Shown here: positions 43,900-52,515 of the stretch, piece by piece
Position numbering within the stretch: the first letter of the stretch is position 1
How the letters are laid out: every line of letters begins with the position of its first letter
Source of the DNA: Kitasatospora purpeofusca
GTDB taxonomy: Bacteria > Actinomycetota > Actinomycetes > Streptomycetales > Streptomycetaceae
Direction of reading: 5' to 3'
Length of the DNA stretch: 64,000 bases
Assembly (NCBI RefSeq): GCF_000718025.1
Contig: NZ_JODS01000007.1
Span: 62,001-126,000, forward strand
Program-made: the position numbers and the translations under genes
Notes under the pieces: generated by a model
The model's input: only the letters and a program-made list of their open reading frames with translations
Told to the model about the DNA's origin: nothing
The model's database searches: none

Positions 43900-45138
43900 A
43901 TGGGCTACCTCGCCCTGCTCCGCGCCCCGCACGTCGGCCGCCTGCTCTTCGGCACCCTGCTCGGCCGCCTCCCGGCCGGTATGACCGCCCTGGTGATCGC
44001 CCTCGCGCTGCGCGACGCCGGCGCGCCCTACAGCCGGATCGGGCTGGCCACCGCCGCGTACGCGATCGCGGCGGCCATCGGCGGGCCGGTGCTCGGCCGG
44101 ATCGTGGACCGCACCGGCCAGCCGCGCGTGCTGCTGGTCTCCGCGGTGATCGCCGGCGGCGGGTACGCCCTGCTGGCGCTGGCACCGGCGTCGGCGGTCT
44201 CCGCCACCGTCGGCGCGGCGATCGCCGGACTGGCGATGCCCCCGCTCGAACCCTGCCTGCGCTCGCTCTGGCCGGACGTCGTCGAGGAGAAGCAGCTCGA
44301 CACCGCCTACGCGTTCGACTCCGCCTCGCAGCAGATCCTCTATGTCGCCGGCCCGCTCGCGGTGGCCGGCATCGCGGGCACCGCCGGCCCGGTCACGGCG
44401 CTCTGGGTGGCGGCCGGACTCGGCCTGGCCGGGGCACTGGTGGTCGCCACCACCGCACCGGCCCGCGCCTGGCAGGCGCCGCCGCGCGCGCACTCGGCGG
44501 GCCTGCTCGGACCGCTCCGCTCCCCCGGCCTGGTCCTGCTGCTGATCGGCCTGGCCGGCGCCGGTTGGGCAGTAGGCGCGCAGAACGTGCTGTTCATCGC
44601 CTACGCCGAGGCCCAGCACGGGAACGGCCTGCCCGGCGGCGCCGGGAGCCTGCTGGCCCTGGCGGCACTCGGCGGCCTGCTCGGCGCGCTCGCCTACGGC
44701 GCGGTGCGGTGGCGCAGCTCGACGGCCACCCGGACCTGGCTGATGGCGCTCGGCATGGCCGTCAGCTACCTGCCGCTGGTGCTGGTCCCGGGCCCGGCCG
44801 TGATGGCCGTGCTCGCCTTCGTCTCCGGGATCGCGCTGGCTCCGCTGCTGGCGGCGGCCTTCGTACTGGTCGCCGAGCTGGCCCCGCAGGGCACCGTGAC
44901 GGAGGCGTTCGCCTGGCTGGTCACGCTCTTCGCGACCGGGAACTCGCTGGGCTACGCGGTCTCCGGCCACCTCGCGGAGGGGTCGCTGCGCTCGGTGGCG
45001 CTCTGCGCGGCGGGCGGGATCGGCCTGGGCGGGCTGCTGCTGTTCGGTGCCCGCCGCTGGATCCGCCCGGCCGGCGGGACCTCGGCCGGGGCGCACCCGC
45101 TGCCCGCCGCCGAGCCGGTTCCGGTGCCGGTGGGCTGA
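43900..45138 (+). CDS. MFS transporter
   Basis: 412 aa, twelve predicted helices. The N-terminal half has LLRAPHVGRLLFGTLLGRLPAGM and the cytoplasmic loop GRIVDRTGQPRVLL between helices 2 and 3, the MFS motif-A position. PLEPCLRSLWPDVV and AYAFDSASQQILYVAGPL resemble a group of actinobacterial efflux proteins. ATG at 43900 with GGAGA twelve bases upstream. Promoter carries a perfect palindrome. Substrate unknown, probably export. Confidence 0.88.
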   Translation: MGYLALLRAPHVGRLLFGTLLGRLPAGMTALVIALALRDAGAPYSRIGLATAAYAIAAAIGGPVLGRIVDRTGQPRVLLVSAVIAGGGYALLALAPASAVSATVGAAIAGLAMPPLEPCLRSLWPDVVEEKQLDTAYAFDSASQQILYVAGPLAVAGIAGTAGPVTALWVAAGLGLAGALVVATTAPARAWQAPPRAHSAGLLGPLRSPGLVLLLIGLAGAGWAVGAQNVLFIAYAEAQHGNGLPGGAGSLLALAALGGLLGALAYGAVRWRSSTATRTWLMALGMAVSYLPLVLVPGPAVMAVLAFVSGIALAPLLAAAFVLVAELAPQGTVTEAFAWLVTLFATGNSLGYAVSGHLAEGSLRSVALCAAGGIGLGGLLLFGARRWIRPAGGTSAGAHPLPAAEPVPVPVG

Positions 45139-45160
45139 CGCCCGCCGCATCCCCATGGAC

Positions 45161-45207
45161 GTGGCTGCGCCTGTCGGGCCGGTGGTCTGGCTGACGGGCG
45201 CAGCCAC
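45161..45207 (+). terminator. Terminator downstream of the MFS gene
   Basis: A 15-bp stem with one G-T pair (45161-45175 with 45193-45207), 17-base loop, then TTTGT. Starts 23 bases after the stop. Confidence 0.7.
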
Positions 45208-45290
45208 TTTGTCGTACCCGCTCCGGTCCGCGCCGGCACCGCGCGCCCGTCCGCCCCGCAGGCGCGCCCCTGCGCCCCTGCGCCGGGGCA

Positions 45291-45328
45291 GCGGGCGGCG
45301 GGCGGCGGGCGGCGGGCGGCGGGCGGCG
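45291..45328. repeat. 7-bp G-rich repeat next to the lacI-like stop
   Basis: Five exact copies of GCGGGCG plus GCG, so GGG recurs every seven bases on the plus strand: a sequence able to form a G-quadruplex. It lies 13 bases beyond the end of the lacI-like gene (stop at 45342). Confidence 0.8.
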
Positions 45329-45341
45329 AATACCGTCGGAG

Positions 45342-46436
45342 TCAGTGCTCCTGGGAGACCGGAGCGGTGGAGGAGCGCAGCACCAGCGAGGTGGCGAGCG
45401 GCGGTACGGGTGCGACCGCCTCGCCCCGGAGCAGTCCGGCGAGCGCCGCCACCCCGGCCCGGCCCAGCTCCTCGCCGGGCAGGTCGACCGTGGTGAGCGG
45501 CGGGGTGAGCAGCGCCGCCACCGGGACGTTGTCGATCCCGACCACCGAGAGGTCGGCGGGCACCCGCAGGCCCCGCTCGGCCGCGGCCTGGTAGACGCCG
45601 GCGGCGACCACGTCGTCGTCGCAGATCACCGCGTGCGGCCGGTCCGGCAGCTCCAGCAGCCGGTGGGCGACCTCGCGGGCGGCGGCCTGGCCCTCGTTCA
45701 GGCTGACGCCGAGTTCGACCGCGTCCAGGCCCAGCGCCCGGACCGTCTCCTCGAAGGCCGCCTGGCGGACCCGGAAGGTGTACGCGGCGTGGGTGGAGCG
45801 GAGCCTGGCGATCCGGCGGTGGCCGAGGGCGGCGAGGTGGGCGACGGCGGCGCGCATCCCGCCGCCCACGTCCAGCTCGACGGTCGGACGGGCCGGGTCG
45901 GTGCCGGGGTCGGCGTCCAGGAAGACGACGGGGGTGTCGGCGGGCAGTTCGCCGAGCTGGCTGTCGTCCGGGGAGCAGATCAGCAGGCCGTCGAAGCGGC
46001 TGGTGGTGGCGGCCTCGGCGAGGGTGGCGCTCCCCCAGCCCGAGCTGATCACGACGGCCAGGCCGTGCTTGCCGGCCTCCTCGTGGACGCCCTCCAGCAC
46101 CCGGCCGAAGAACGGGCCGAGGATGTTCGGCACGGCCAGCAGGATCATGCCGCTGCGGCCCAGCCGGAGTTGACGGCCGGCGGCCTGCGGCCGGTAGCCG
46201 AGGCCCCGGGCGGCCTCACGGACCCGCTCACGGGTGGCGTCGGAGACCCGGCGGCCCGCCTCGGAGCCGGAGAACACCAGCGAGACGGTGGCCTGCGAGA
46301 CCCCGGCGAGGCGGGCGACGTCCCGGCCGGTCGGGCGGCGGACCGGGGCCGGCCAGGTCCCGGCGGCCGGTTCGGGGCGCACCGGCGGTACGGCGTCCCC
46401 CGGCTCCGCGCCCTCCGGTGCGGCGTTCTCCGGCAC
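45342..46436 (-). CDS. LacI-family transcriptional regulator
   Basis: 364 aa. The N-terminal LacI HTH reads PTGRDVARLAGVSQATVSLVFSG (around residues 35-57), followed by the hinge RVREAARGLGYRPQAAGRQLR. The sugar-binding-protein-like effector domain (residues 95-364) contains ICDDDVVAAGVYQAAAERGLRVP and SVVGIDNVPVAALLTPPLTTVD. A 33-residue Pro/Ala/Glu leader precedes the HTH. GTG start at 46436 with no clear ribosome-binding site, 11 bases after the DUF4229 gene, so translation is probably coupled. The sugar effector and targets are unknown. Confidence 0.9.
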   Translation of the reverse strand: MPENAAPEGAEPGDAVPPVRPEPAAGTWPAPVRRPTGRDVARLAGVSQATVSLVFSGSEAGRRVSDATRERVREAARGLGYRPQAAGRQLRLGRSGMILLAVPNILGPFFGRVLEGVHEEAGKHGLAVVISSGWGSATLAEAATTSRFDGLLICSPDDSQLGELPADTPVVFLDADPGTDPARPTVELDVGGGMRAAVAHLAALGHRRIARLRSTHAAYTFRVRQAAFEETVRALGLDAVELGVSLNEGQAAAREVAHRLLELPDRPHAVICDDDVVAAGVYQAAAERGLRVPADLSVVGIDNVPVAALLTPPLTTVDLPGEELGRAGVAALAGLLRGEAVAPVPPLATSLVLRSSTAPVSQEH

Positions 46437-46447
46437 GGTGGCGCGGG

Positions 46448-46825
46448 TCAGTTCTGCGGGGCCGAGGCGGCGGGGCCGGTCGGCGCCTTGGTGGTCGCGG
46501 CGCGCAGCGCGTCGTCCACCGCGGCGTCCTCCTCGGCGTTCTGCGCGGCGATCCGGGAGGCCGTCCGGGTGCGGATGCCGTCCACCCGGCCGGAGATCTC
46601 GACCGACATCTCGTCACGCTGCCGGCTGAGCAGCACATAGCTGAGCGGCGCCGAGACGACGGCGGCCAGCAGGAAGAGGAAGATCACCCCGGCCTCGCCG
46701 GAGACCGGGATCACCTGGAAGTGGCCGAGGATCAGCGCGACCAGCAGGCAGGCCAGGAAGACGGAGACCCGCATCGAGGTGTAGCGGAGTGTGGCGTGCG
46801 ACTTCTTGCTCACATTGCTGCTCAC
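46448..46825 (-). CDS. Small membrane protein, DUF4229-like
   Basis: 125 aa. ATLRYTSMRVSVFLACLLVALIL, then a second helix (GVIFLFLLAAVVSAPLSYVLL) and the charged SRQRDEMSVEI region match the DUF4229 pattern; the C-terminal 50 residues are Ala-rich. I prefer the GTG at 46825 (AAGGA ten bases upstream) to the GTG at 46834. Function unknown. It precedes lacI in the same direction. Confidence 0.7.
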   Translation of the reverse strand: MSSNVSKKSHATLRYTSMRVSVFLACLLVALILGHFQVIPVSGEAGVIFLFLLAAVVSAPLSYVLLSRQRDEMSVEISGRVDGIRTRTASRIAAQNAEEDAAVDDALRAATTKAPTGPAASAPQN

Positions 46826-46935
46826 CGGGGACACATCCTTCACTGCGCTGGGACCGGCCGGTCTCCCAGTGAAGCATGCCCGACGGGCCCGGCGGGGAAC
46901 GGGTCCCGCCCCGGACCGCCCCGGCACGGGCATGA

Positions 46936-47463
46936 TCAGCGCAGGTCGCGCCACATGACGACATCGTCCCGGTCGTCACCGGGGGCGACCCGGATGGCGC
47001 CGGGCACCCGGCCGACCTCGACGTAGCCGCTGCGGAGGTAGAAGGACTCCAGGCCGAGCCCGCCCCGCACCTGGAGCTTCAGCCCGGCCAGTCCCCACTC
47101 CCGGGCGATCCGCTCGGCCTCGGCCAGCAGCGCCGCGCCGTAGCCGCGCCCCTGGAGCTCGGGGTGGACCATGACCTTGGAGACCAGCCGCCAGTGGTCC
47201 ATCGGCCCGAACCGCATCGACTCCAGGAGCAGCATGGCGGCCAGCCGCCCGGTCCCGGCCTCCCGGGCGATCAGCAGCCGGTCCGGTCCGGCCGGGGCGA
47301 GCCCGGCGAACTGCTTCGCCCCGACGGCGCCGACCTCGTCCTCGGTCACCCGGTGGACGAAACCGACCGCCCCGCCGGCGTTGCTGGCGGCCGTCCACAG
47401 GCTGGTGACCTCGGCGCGCAGTTCGGGGCCGAATCCGGGGTCCAGGGTGAAGCTCAGCGTCAT
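46936..47463 (-). CDS. GNAT-family N-acetyltransferase
   Basis: 175 aa. One acetyl-CoA-dependent GNAT domain: MVHPELQGRGYGAALLAEAE is motif A with the Q/RxxGxG/A pyrophosphate loop, and LKLQVRGGLGLESFYLRSGYVEVGRVPG is motif B. Acceptor unknown. ATG at 47463 with CGGAG close upstream. A very long frame reaching 50058 in the same register is fortuitous. Confidence 0.9.
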   Translation of the reverse strand: MTLSFTLDPGFGPELRAEVTSLWTAASNAGGAVGFVHRVTEDEVGAVGAKQFAGLAPAGPDRLLIAREAGTGRLAAMLLLESMRFGPMDHWRLVSKVMVHPELQGRGYGAALLAEAERIAREWGLAGLKLQVRGGLGLESFYLRSGYVEVGRVPGAIRVAPGDDRDDVVMWRDLR

Positions 47464-47540
47464 GGCTCCGGAGCCTAGCCACCCCTTACGACACTCAGGC
47501 GCCCCAGCTCGGCCCACTCGTCCCACCGAGCTCGGCTCAC

Positions 47541-48938
47541 TCAGCTCAGGGCCGGGACCGCGCGGTCCGTCCCCCGCCCCGGCGTCCGCAGGGCCAGGCA
47601 GAGCAGCACCGCGAAGGCGCAGAGCCCGCCCGCCACGTACCAGGCGAGGTCGTAGTCGCCGAGCGCGTCCCGGGCGACGCCCGCCAGGCCGGCCACCACC
47701 GCGGCGCCGATCTGGTGGCAGGCCAGCACCCAGCCGAAGACGATCGGCGCGTCCTCCCCGAAGTACTGCCGGCAGAGCGCGACCGTCGGCGGGACGGTGG
47801 CCACCCAGTCCAGACCGTAGAAGATCACGAACGCCAGGATCGGCGGTTCCAGCGAGCCGGCGAACAACTGCGGCAGCAGGAGCAGCGAGAGCCCGCGCAG
47901 CGCGTAGTAGACGACCAGCAGTCCCCCGGCGTCGAAGCGGTCCGTGAACCAGCCGCTGGCGACGGTGCCGATCACGTCGAACACACCGATCAGCGCGAGC
48001 AGGCTCGCCGCGGTGGTGACCGGCAGGCCGTGGTCGTGGGCGGCCGGGATGAAGTGGGTGCCGACCAGCCCGGCGGTGGTCGCGCCGCAGATCGCGAAGG
48101 ACGCGGCCAGCAGCCAGAACGCCCGGGTTCGGGCGGCATCCCTGAGCACCCGCAGCGAACGGGCCAGCGCCCGCCCCTCGGCCGCCGGGGCGGGCGGGGG
48201 CTCGGTCGCGCCGTACGGGAGCAGGCCGAGGTCGGCGGGCCGCTCGCGCATCAGCAGCAGGACCGGGACGGCCACCGCGCTGGCAGCCAGCGAGACCACC
48301 ACGACCGCCGAACGCCAGCCGTGCTGCTGGACCAGCCAGGCGCCGAGCGGGAGGAAGACCAGGTTGCCCGCTGCCCCGGCGGCCGTCAGCACCCCGGTCA
48401 CCAGGCCCTGCCTGGCCCTGAACCAGCGGCCGGTGACGGTGGTGGCGAACGCCCCGGCCATCGAGCCGCTGCCGAGGCCGACCAACACGCCCCAGCACAG
48501 CACCAGTTGCCAGGGTTCGCGCATCAGCATGGTGAGGCCGGATCCGACCGAGATGGTCAGCAGCGCGCAGACCACCATCAACCGGACGCCGAACCGGTCC
48601 ATCAGCGCGGCGGCGAACGGGGCCGTGAGGCCGTAGAGGCTGAGGTTCACCGAGGTGGCGCTGGATATCGTGCCCATCGACCAGCCGAACTCGGTGTGCA
48701 GCGCGTCCATCATCAGACTGGGCGTGGAGCGGAATCCGGCCGAGCCGAGCAGCACCAGCAGGGCGACTCCGGCCACCACCCAGGCGTAGTGCACCCGGGG
48801 GGCGCGGGCCGGGGCGACCGGGCCCGCCGCTCCGCCGAGGTCGGCAGGTCCGGCAGATCCAGCGAGGTCGGCAGGGTCGACACGGTCGACAGGCCCGGCC
48901 GGGGCCGCCGTGCCGGTGGGGGCGTTCGCTTCGTTCAC
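47541..48938 (-). CDS. MFS transporter of the monocarboxylate/oxalate-formate type
   Basis: 465 aa, twelve helices. The start region HYAWVVAGVALLVLLGSAGFRSTPSLM and FGWSMGTISSATSVNLSLYGL, and MDRFGVRLMVV in the loop 2-3 position, are typical of MCT/OFA carriers; the long central loop (RERPADLGLLPYGATEPPP) is also typical. GTG at 48938 with GGGAG ten bases upstream. The N-terminus before helix 1 is a 45-residue Ala/Pro/Gly leader. Substrate probably a small organic acid. Confidence 0.9.
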   Translation of the reverse strand: MNEANAPTGTAAPAGPVDRVDPADLAGSAGPADLGGAAGPVAPARAPRVHYAWVVAGVALLVLLGSAGFRSTPSLMMDALHTEFGWSMGTISSATSVNLSLYGLTAPFAAALMDRFGVRLMVVCALLTISVGSGLTMLMREPWQLVLCWGVLVGLGSGSMAGAFATTVTGRWFRARQGLVTGVLTAAGAAGNLVFLPLGAWLVQQHGWRSAVVVVSLAASAVAVPVLLLMRERPADLGLLPYGATEPPPAPAAEGRALARSLRVLRDAARTRAFWLLAASFAICGATTAGLVGTHFIPAAHDHGLPVTTAASLLALIGVFDVIGTVASGWFTDRFDAGGLLVVYYALRGLSLLLLPQLFAGSLEPPILAFVIFYGLDWVATVPPTVALCRQYFGEDAPIVFGWVLACHQIGAAVVAGLAGVARDALGDYDLAWYVAGGLCAFAVLLCLALRTPGRGTDRAVPALS

Positions 48939-49447
48939 GCGGCCGAGTCTCCCGAAGGGGCCGTGGCGCGACGAGGGGCGGGGCTGCCAGCTTTCGTCGG
49001 AATCGGGCCAACCGGGGAGCGGGAACCGGCCGTCCGGAGTCCGCGCCCGGACGAACCGGGACCGGTGGCCGAAAAGGATCGCCCACAGCGGGCGGATCGG
49101 ATGGCGGCGGGCCGCACGCACCCCGAGCACGGCACGGCCGGCCGCCATCCAACCTCGGTGCACGGGCCCTGAACCCGTGCCACGCCCTCCGCACTCGCCG
49201 AGGAACAGTCGCCCGACCGTCCCTGCCTACGGCCCCCCTGCTGACGTGATCCCCCTGGACAGCAGCACCGCGGCGGCGTTCGGATGTCCCTCGGCGTCCC
49301 CTCGCGACGGAGAGCTGCACCCAAGCGTGATCAGTCGGATACGTCACGTCAATGGGTTGTCCGAAATTCGGAATGGTTGCGTCAGCTTTCGGCCCGGCGA
49401 TCACCGGGCCCCGACGGCCCGCCCGAAGCCTGTCCCGCGGCCCGGCC
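48939..49447. other. 509-base region without a gene
   Basis: Contains a hairpin at 49391-49410 (7 bp, 38 bases past the ATPase stop, likely its terminator), a second at 49160-49180 (7 bp), and an AT-richer stretch with the dyad TCCGAA-A-TTCGGA at 49360-49372, possibly part of the MFS promoter. No supported ORF. Confidence 0.5.
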
Positions 49448-50041
49448 CTACTGCGCGAGGGCCGCCCAGTCGACGGTGGCCAGCGGGTCCACCGGCCGGG
49501 CGTCCGGGCTGATCTCGCACCAGACCCGCTTGCCCGAGCCGTCCGGGTACCAGCCCCAGCGGTCGCAGAGCAGCTCGACCAGCTCCAGCCCGCGCCCGTT
49601 GGTGGCGTCGACGTCCGCACCCGCGTGCCGGGGTGCGGGGGCGACCTGGCTGGCGTCGGCGACCTCGACCCGCAGCGGGCCCACCGTCGCCGCCTCGCGC
49701 ACCTCACCGCCCCCGGCCGGGGCGGCACTTGAGGAGGACGAGCCATTCGCACAGACACCCGACGGGCCGACCGCCGACCCGGCCGCCGAGCCCGCCGGGG
49801 AGCCGTCGGGTGGCGCGCCCGGGAAGTCGCCCAGCGGGAAGCAGAGCCGCAGCACGGCCGGACACCCGGTGTGCACCACGGCGTTGGTGACCAGTTCGGA
49901 GACCACCAGCACCACCGTCTCGGCGATCGGAGCGTCCGGGTCCACCCCGTGGTTGAGCAGCCGGGAGCGGACCCACCGGCGGGCCCGGCCGACCTCGGCG
50001 GGGTCCGCCTGCACCGCCAGCTGTACCTGAAGAACCTGCAC
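49448..50041 (-). CDS. ATP-binding anti-sigma/regulatory protein (HATPase_c, RsbW-like)
   Basis: 197 aa. GHKL-type ATPase: N-box VVSELVTNAVVHTG and the G1/G2 region DATNGRGLELVELLCDRWGW followed by RVWCEI, typical of the very many Streptomyces single-domain ATPases related to anti-sigma factors RsbW/SpoIIAB. A 45-residue low-complexity insertion (Gly/Ser/Ala, including NGSSSSSAAP) lies between the boxes. GTG at 50041, with TGGAG two bases upstream. Partner not adjacent. Confidence 0.85.
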   Translation of the reverse strand: MQVLQVQLAVQADPAEVGRARRWVRSRLLNHGVDPDAPIAETVVLVVSELVTNAVVHTGCPAVLRLCFPLGDFPGAPPDGSPAGSAAGSAVGPSGVCANGSSSSSAAPAGGGEVREAATVGPLRVEVADASQVAPAPRHAGADVDATNGRGLELVELLCDRWGWYPDGSGKRVWCEISPDARPVDPLATVDWAALAQ

Positions 50042-50601
50042 CGCTCCACCACCCGCACTCGCAGTTCGGCACCGTCTCGACCGGGCCCTGGTCGCCCGGC
50101 CGGCCCGGGTACGCACCGGGCCCGTCCTCCGGGCCGCTGTCCGCCGGGTCACCGCACGTCACGCCCGGTGCGGTGCACCCGCACCGGCTCGTCCGTCGCT
50201 CATCGACCACGACGCGAATACGCCTCAGGATGAGTCGGCCGGCGGACCGCAGCAAGCGCTTCGGGCATATTCCAGCGATCGGGGGACGGGGCAGGGCATA
50301 CTGTCCCGCTCACTCTGGCGAGCCTCGGACCGGCGATCGCCCGGCCGCTCCGACCGGCCCCGGACGCAGAGGCGAACCTACCGCCGTCCGCCCCTCGCGC
50401 CGCGCCCGCCACTCGCGAACCACCCGTGCGACATATGTCCAACCACTCTCGAACAGCGCAACAGCGGGATCGGCCGCAGATCCCACGATCCGACCATCCG
50501 AAGCACCGGGCTCCGTTCTTCCCCGAATCGCTCCGCCGCCCGAACACCCCGGGATACCGTGGACGCGTCAGCGGTCGGTCCGGCAGGAGGGGTGGTGACC
50601 G
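50042..50601. other. 560-base divergent region before the sigma-factor gene
   Basis: Should hold promoters for both the ATPase and the ECF sigma gene. One feature stands out: a perfect 10-bp palindrome GACATATGTC at 50430-50439. No coding frame with the GC bias of its neighbours. Confidence 0.5.
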
Positions 50602-51264
50602 GTGGCCACCACCGACGACGCCCCGCGCCGGGACGAGCAGCTGCAACGGCGCCTGGCCCGCGGCGAGGAGACCGCCCTCGGCGAGCTGTACGACCAACTC
50701 GCCCCGATGGTGCACGGATTGGCGGGCCGGATACTGTCCGACCAGACCGCCGCGGCCCAGCTCACCCGGGAGATCTTCGCGCACGTCTGGGAGCACCCCG
50801 AGGCCTTCGACCCGTCCCGCGGCTCGCTCCGCTCCTGGCTCGGCGCGCTGACCCACCGTCGCGCGGTGGACCGGCTGCGCGCCCGCCGCGCCGAGGCGGC
50901 GGGTTACGCCGGTCCCGCCGAGGAGGACGAGATCCGTACGGTGGCCACCGCCGCCCGGGTCCAGTACGTGGTCTCCGCCCTGCCGGAACCGCTGCGTGAG
51001 ACGATCACGGAGTCCTACTACGACGGCCGCACCTACCAGGAGACGGCCCGTCGGCTCGGGATCAGCGAACAGGCCGCCAAACAGCGGATGCGGCTGGGGC
51101 TGGCGCTGCTGGCCACCGAACTGGAGCAGGAGCGCGAGCGGCACCGGCCCTCCGCCCCGGCGGCCGGCGGTCCGCGCGGCGGGCTGCCGACCCACGGCGC
51201 CGGGAGCGCGGACGGGCCGAGGGCCGGGGAGGACGGGCAACGGACGGAGGGCGGAGGGACGTGA
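50602..51264 (+). CDS. ECF-type RNA polymerase sigma factor
   Basis: 220 aa. Sigma region 2 (RGEETALGELYDQLAPMVHGLAGRIL through EIFAHVWEHPEAFDPSRGSLRSWL) and region 4 (LPEPLRETITESYYDGRTYQETARRLGISEQAAKQRMRLGL) are present with a short linker, so this is an ECF (group IV) factor. The last 45 residues are a Gly/Arg-rich extension. GTG at 50602 with GGAGGGG nine bases upstream. The stop overlaps the start of its anti-sigma gene in a GTGA. Confidence 0.92.
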   Translation: MATTDDAPRRDEQLQRRLARGEETALGELYDQLAPMVHGLAGRILSDQTAAAQLTREIFAHVWEHPEAFDPSRGSLRSWLGALTHRRAVDRLRARRAEAAGYAGPAEEDEIRTVATAARVQYVVSALPEPLRETITESYYDGRTYQETARRLGISEQAAKQRMRLGLALLATELEQERERHRPSAPAAGGPRGGLPTHGAGSADGPRAGEDGQRTEGGGT

Positions 51265-52484
51265 CGACCACCGACGAGCGGCACGAGGCGCTGCGCTCAC
51301 TGCTCGGCGCCTGGGCCCTCGGCGCCGTCCCCTCCGCCGAGGCCGCCGAACTCGAACTCCACCTGACCGACTGCCCGCAGTGCGCCGAGGAGGCCGGACG
51401 GCTCCGCGAGGCGGCCGGCTGGCTCTCCGTCGAGGAGCCGCTGGACCAGCCCGGCGCACTGCGCCAGCAGGTGCTCGACTGGTGCCTGACCCGCCGTCCG
51501 GCGGACCTGCCGGTGCCCACCTGGGGCATGCCGTACACCGCCGAGACCGCCAAGCTCGACGCCCTGCTGCGCGACCTCGGCCCCGAGGAGTGGCAGGAGG
51601 TGGCCGAACTCCCCTGGCACGGCGGCACCGAGTACCTGCGCCCGGCCGAGGTCCTGTGCCATCTCGCCGCCGTGGACGGCTATCTGGCCGTCGCGCTCGG
51701 CCTGCCCGACCCGGTACCGGGCGGCCCGGGCGCCGGCAGTGGGCCGCCCGCCGGACGACGGGTCCCGCCGCAGGAGGCCGTCGCCGCACCCCGGGTGCCG
51801 CCGCAGGCGGGCCCGCCCTGGGCCCGGATCACCGAACGCACCGCCCGGCTCACCGCCGAGCAGGCCGGCCAGCCGCCCCAGCGGATCCGCGCCCGGTGGC
51901 GCCGGCACTGCCACGAACTGGTCCGCTCGGCCGCGCTCGCCCCGCAGGGCAACACCCCGGTGGACTTCGGCTTCGCCACCGTCCCGCTGCGGGACGCCTT
52001 CGTCGACCGGGCCTTCGAGTGCTACGTGCACGGCGAGGACATCGCCCGGGCGGTCGCCTACCCGTACGACCCGCCGACCCCGCAGCACCTGCGGCAGATG
52101 ATCGACCTGGCGGTGCGGATGCTGCCGCTGGCCCTGGCCGGGCAGCGGGCGGCACGCCCCGAACCGGCCGGCGCGGCGCTCGGCGGCGCCGACGGGCGGC
52201 CGGACGGCTCCGGAACGGGTGTCGGCACCGGGCGCCGGACCGGTCGGCGGATCCGGCTGGTGATCGACGGCCCGGCGGCCGGCGAGTGGCTGATACCGCT
52301 GGACGGCCCGGACGCCGGTCCGCCCGGGGGCGAGCCGGTGGCCGCGATGGTGCTGGACGGGCTGGAGTTCTGCCAGCTGGCCGCCGCGCACCGCGACCCG
52401 GACCGGGTGCCGGTCGGCGAGCACGGCGACCGGGCCGCGATCCGCGAGGTGCTGCGCGCGACGCCCCTGCTGTCCCGGCCGTAG
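51261..52484 (+). CDS. Anti-sigma factor: zinc-finger plus maleylpyruvate-isomerase-like domain
   Basis: 407 aa. The N-terminal domain (residues 1-75) has the HxxxCxxC motif HLTDCPQC of zinc-binding anti-sigma factors. Residues around 95-280 resemble the N-terminal, DinB-like metal-binding domain of mycothiol-dependent maleylpyruvate isomerases (AETAKLDALLRDL, LRPAEVLCHLAAVDGYLAVALG, ECYVHGEDIARAVAYP). No transmembrane helix is visible, so the signal is probably cytoplasmic. It overlaps the sigma gene by four bases and should bind and inhibit that sigma factor. Confidence 0.85.
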   Translation: MTTTDERHEALRSLLGAWALGAVPSAEAAELELHLTDCPQCAEEAGRLREAAGWLSVEEPLDQPGALRQQVLDWCLTRRPADLPVPTWGMPYTAETAKLDALLRDLGPEEWQEVAELPWHGGTEYLRPAEVLCHLAAVDGYLAVALGLPDPVPGGPGAGSGPPAGRRVPPQEAVAAPRVPPQAGPPWARITERTARLTAEQAGQPPQRIRARWRRHCHELVRSAALAPQGNTPVDFGFATVPLRDAFVDRAFECYVHGEDIARAVAYPYDPPTPQHLRQMIDLAVRMLPLALAGQRAARPEPAGAALGGADGRPDGSGTGVGTGRRTGRRIRLVIDGPAAGEWLIPLDGPDAGPPGGEPVAAMVLDGLEFCQLAAAHRDPDRVPVGEHGDRAAIREVLRATPLLSRP

Positions 52485-52515
52485 CGAGCCGGACGGGACG
52501 GGCAGCCCCGCAGGC

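Noticed and set aside
46936..50058. A single 1,040-codon frame spanning the GNAT gene and beyond
   Set aside because: Only the last 175 codons have a recognisable domain; the rest is Arg/Pro/Gly shadow of the MFS gene and ATPase gene.
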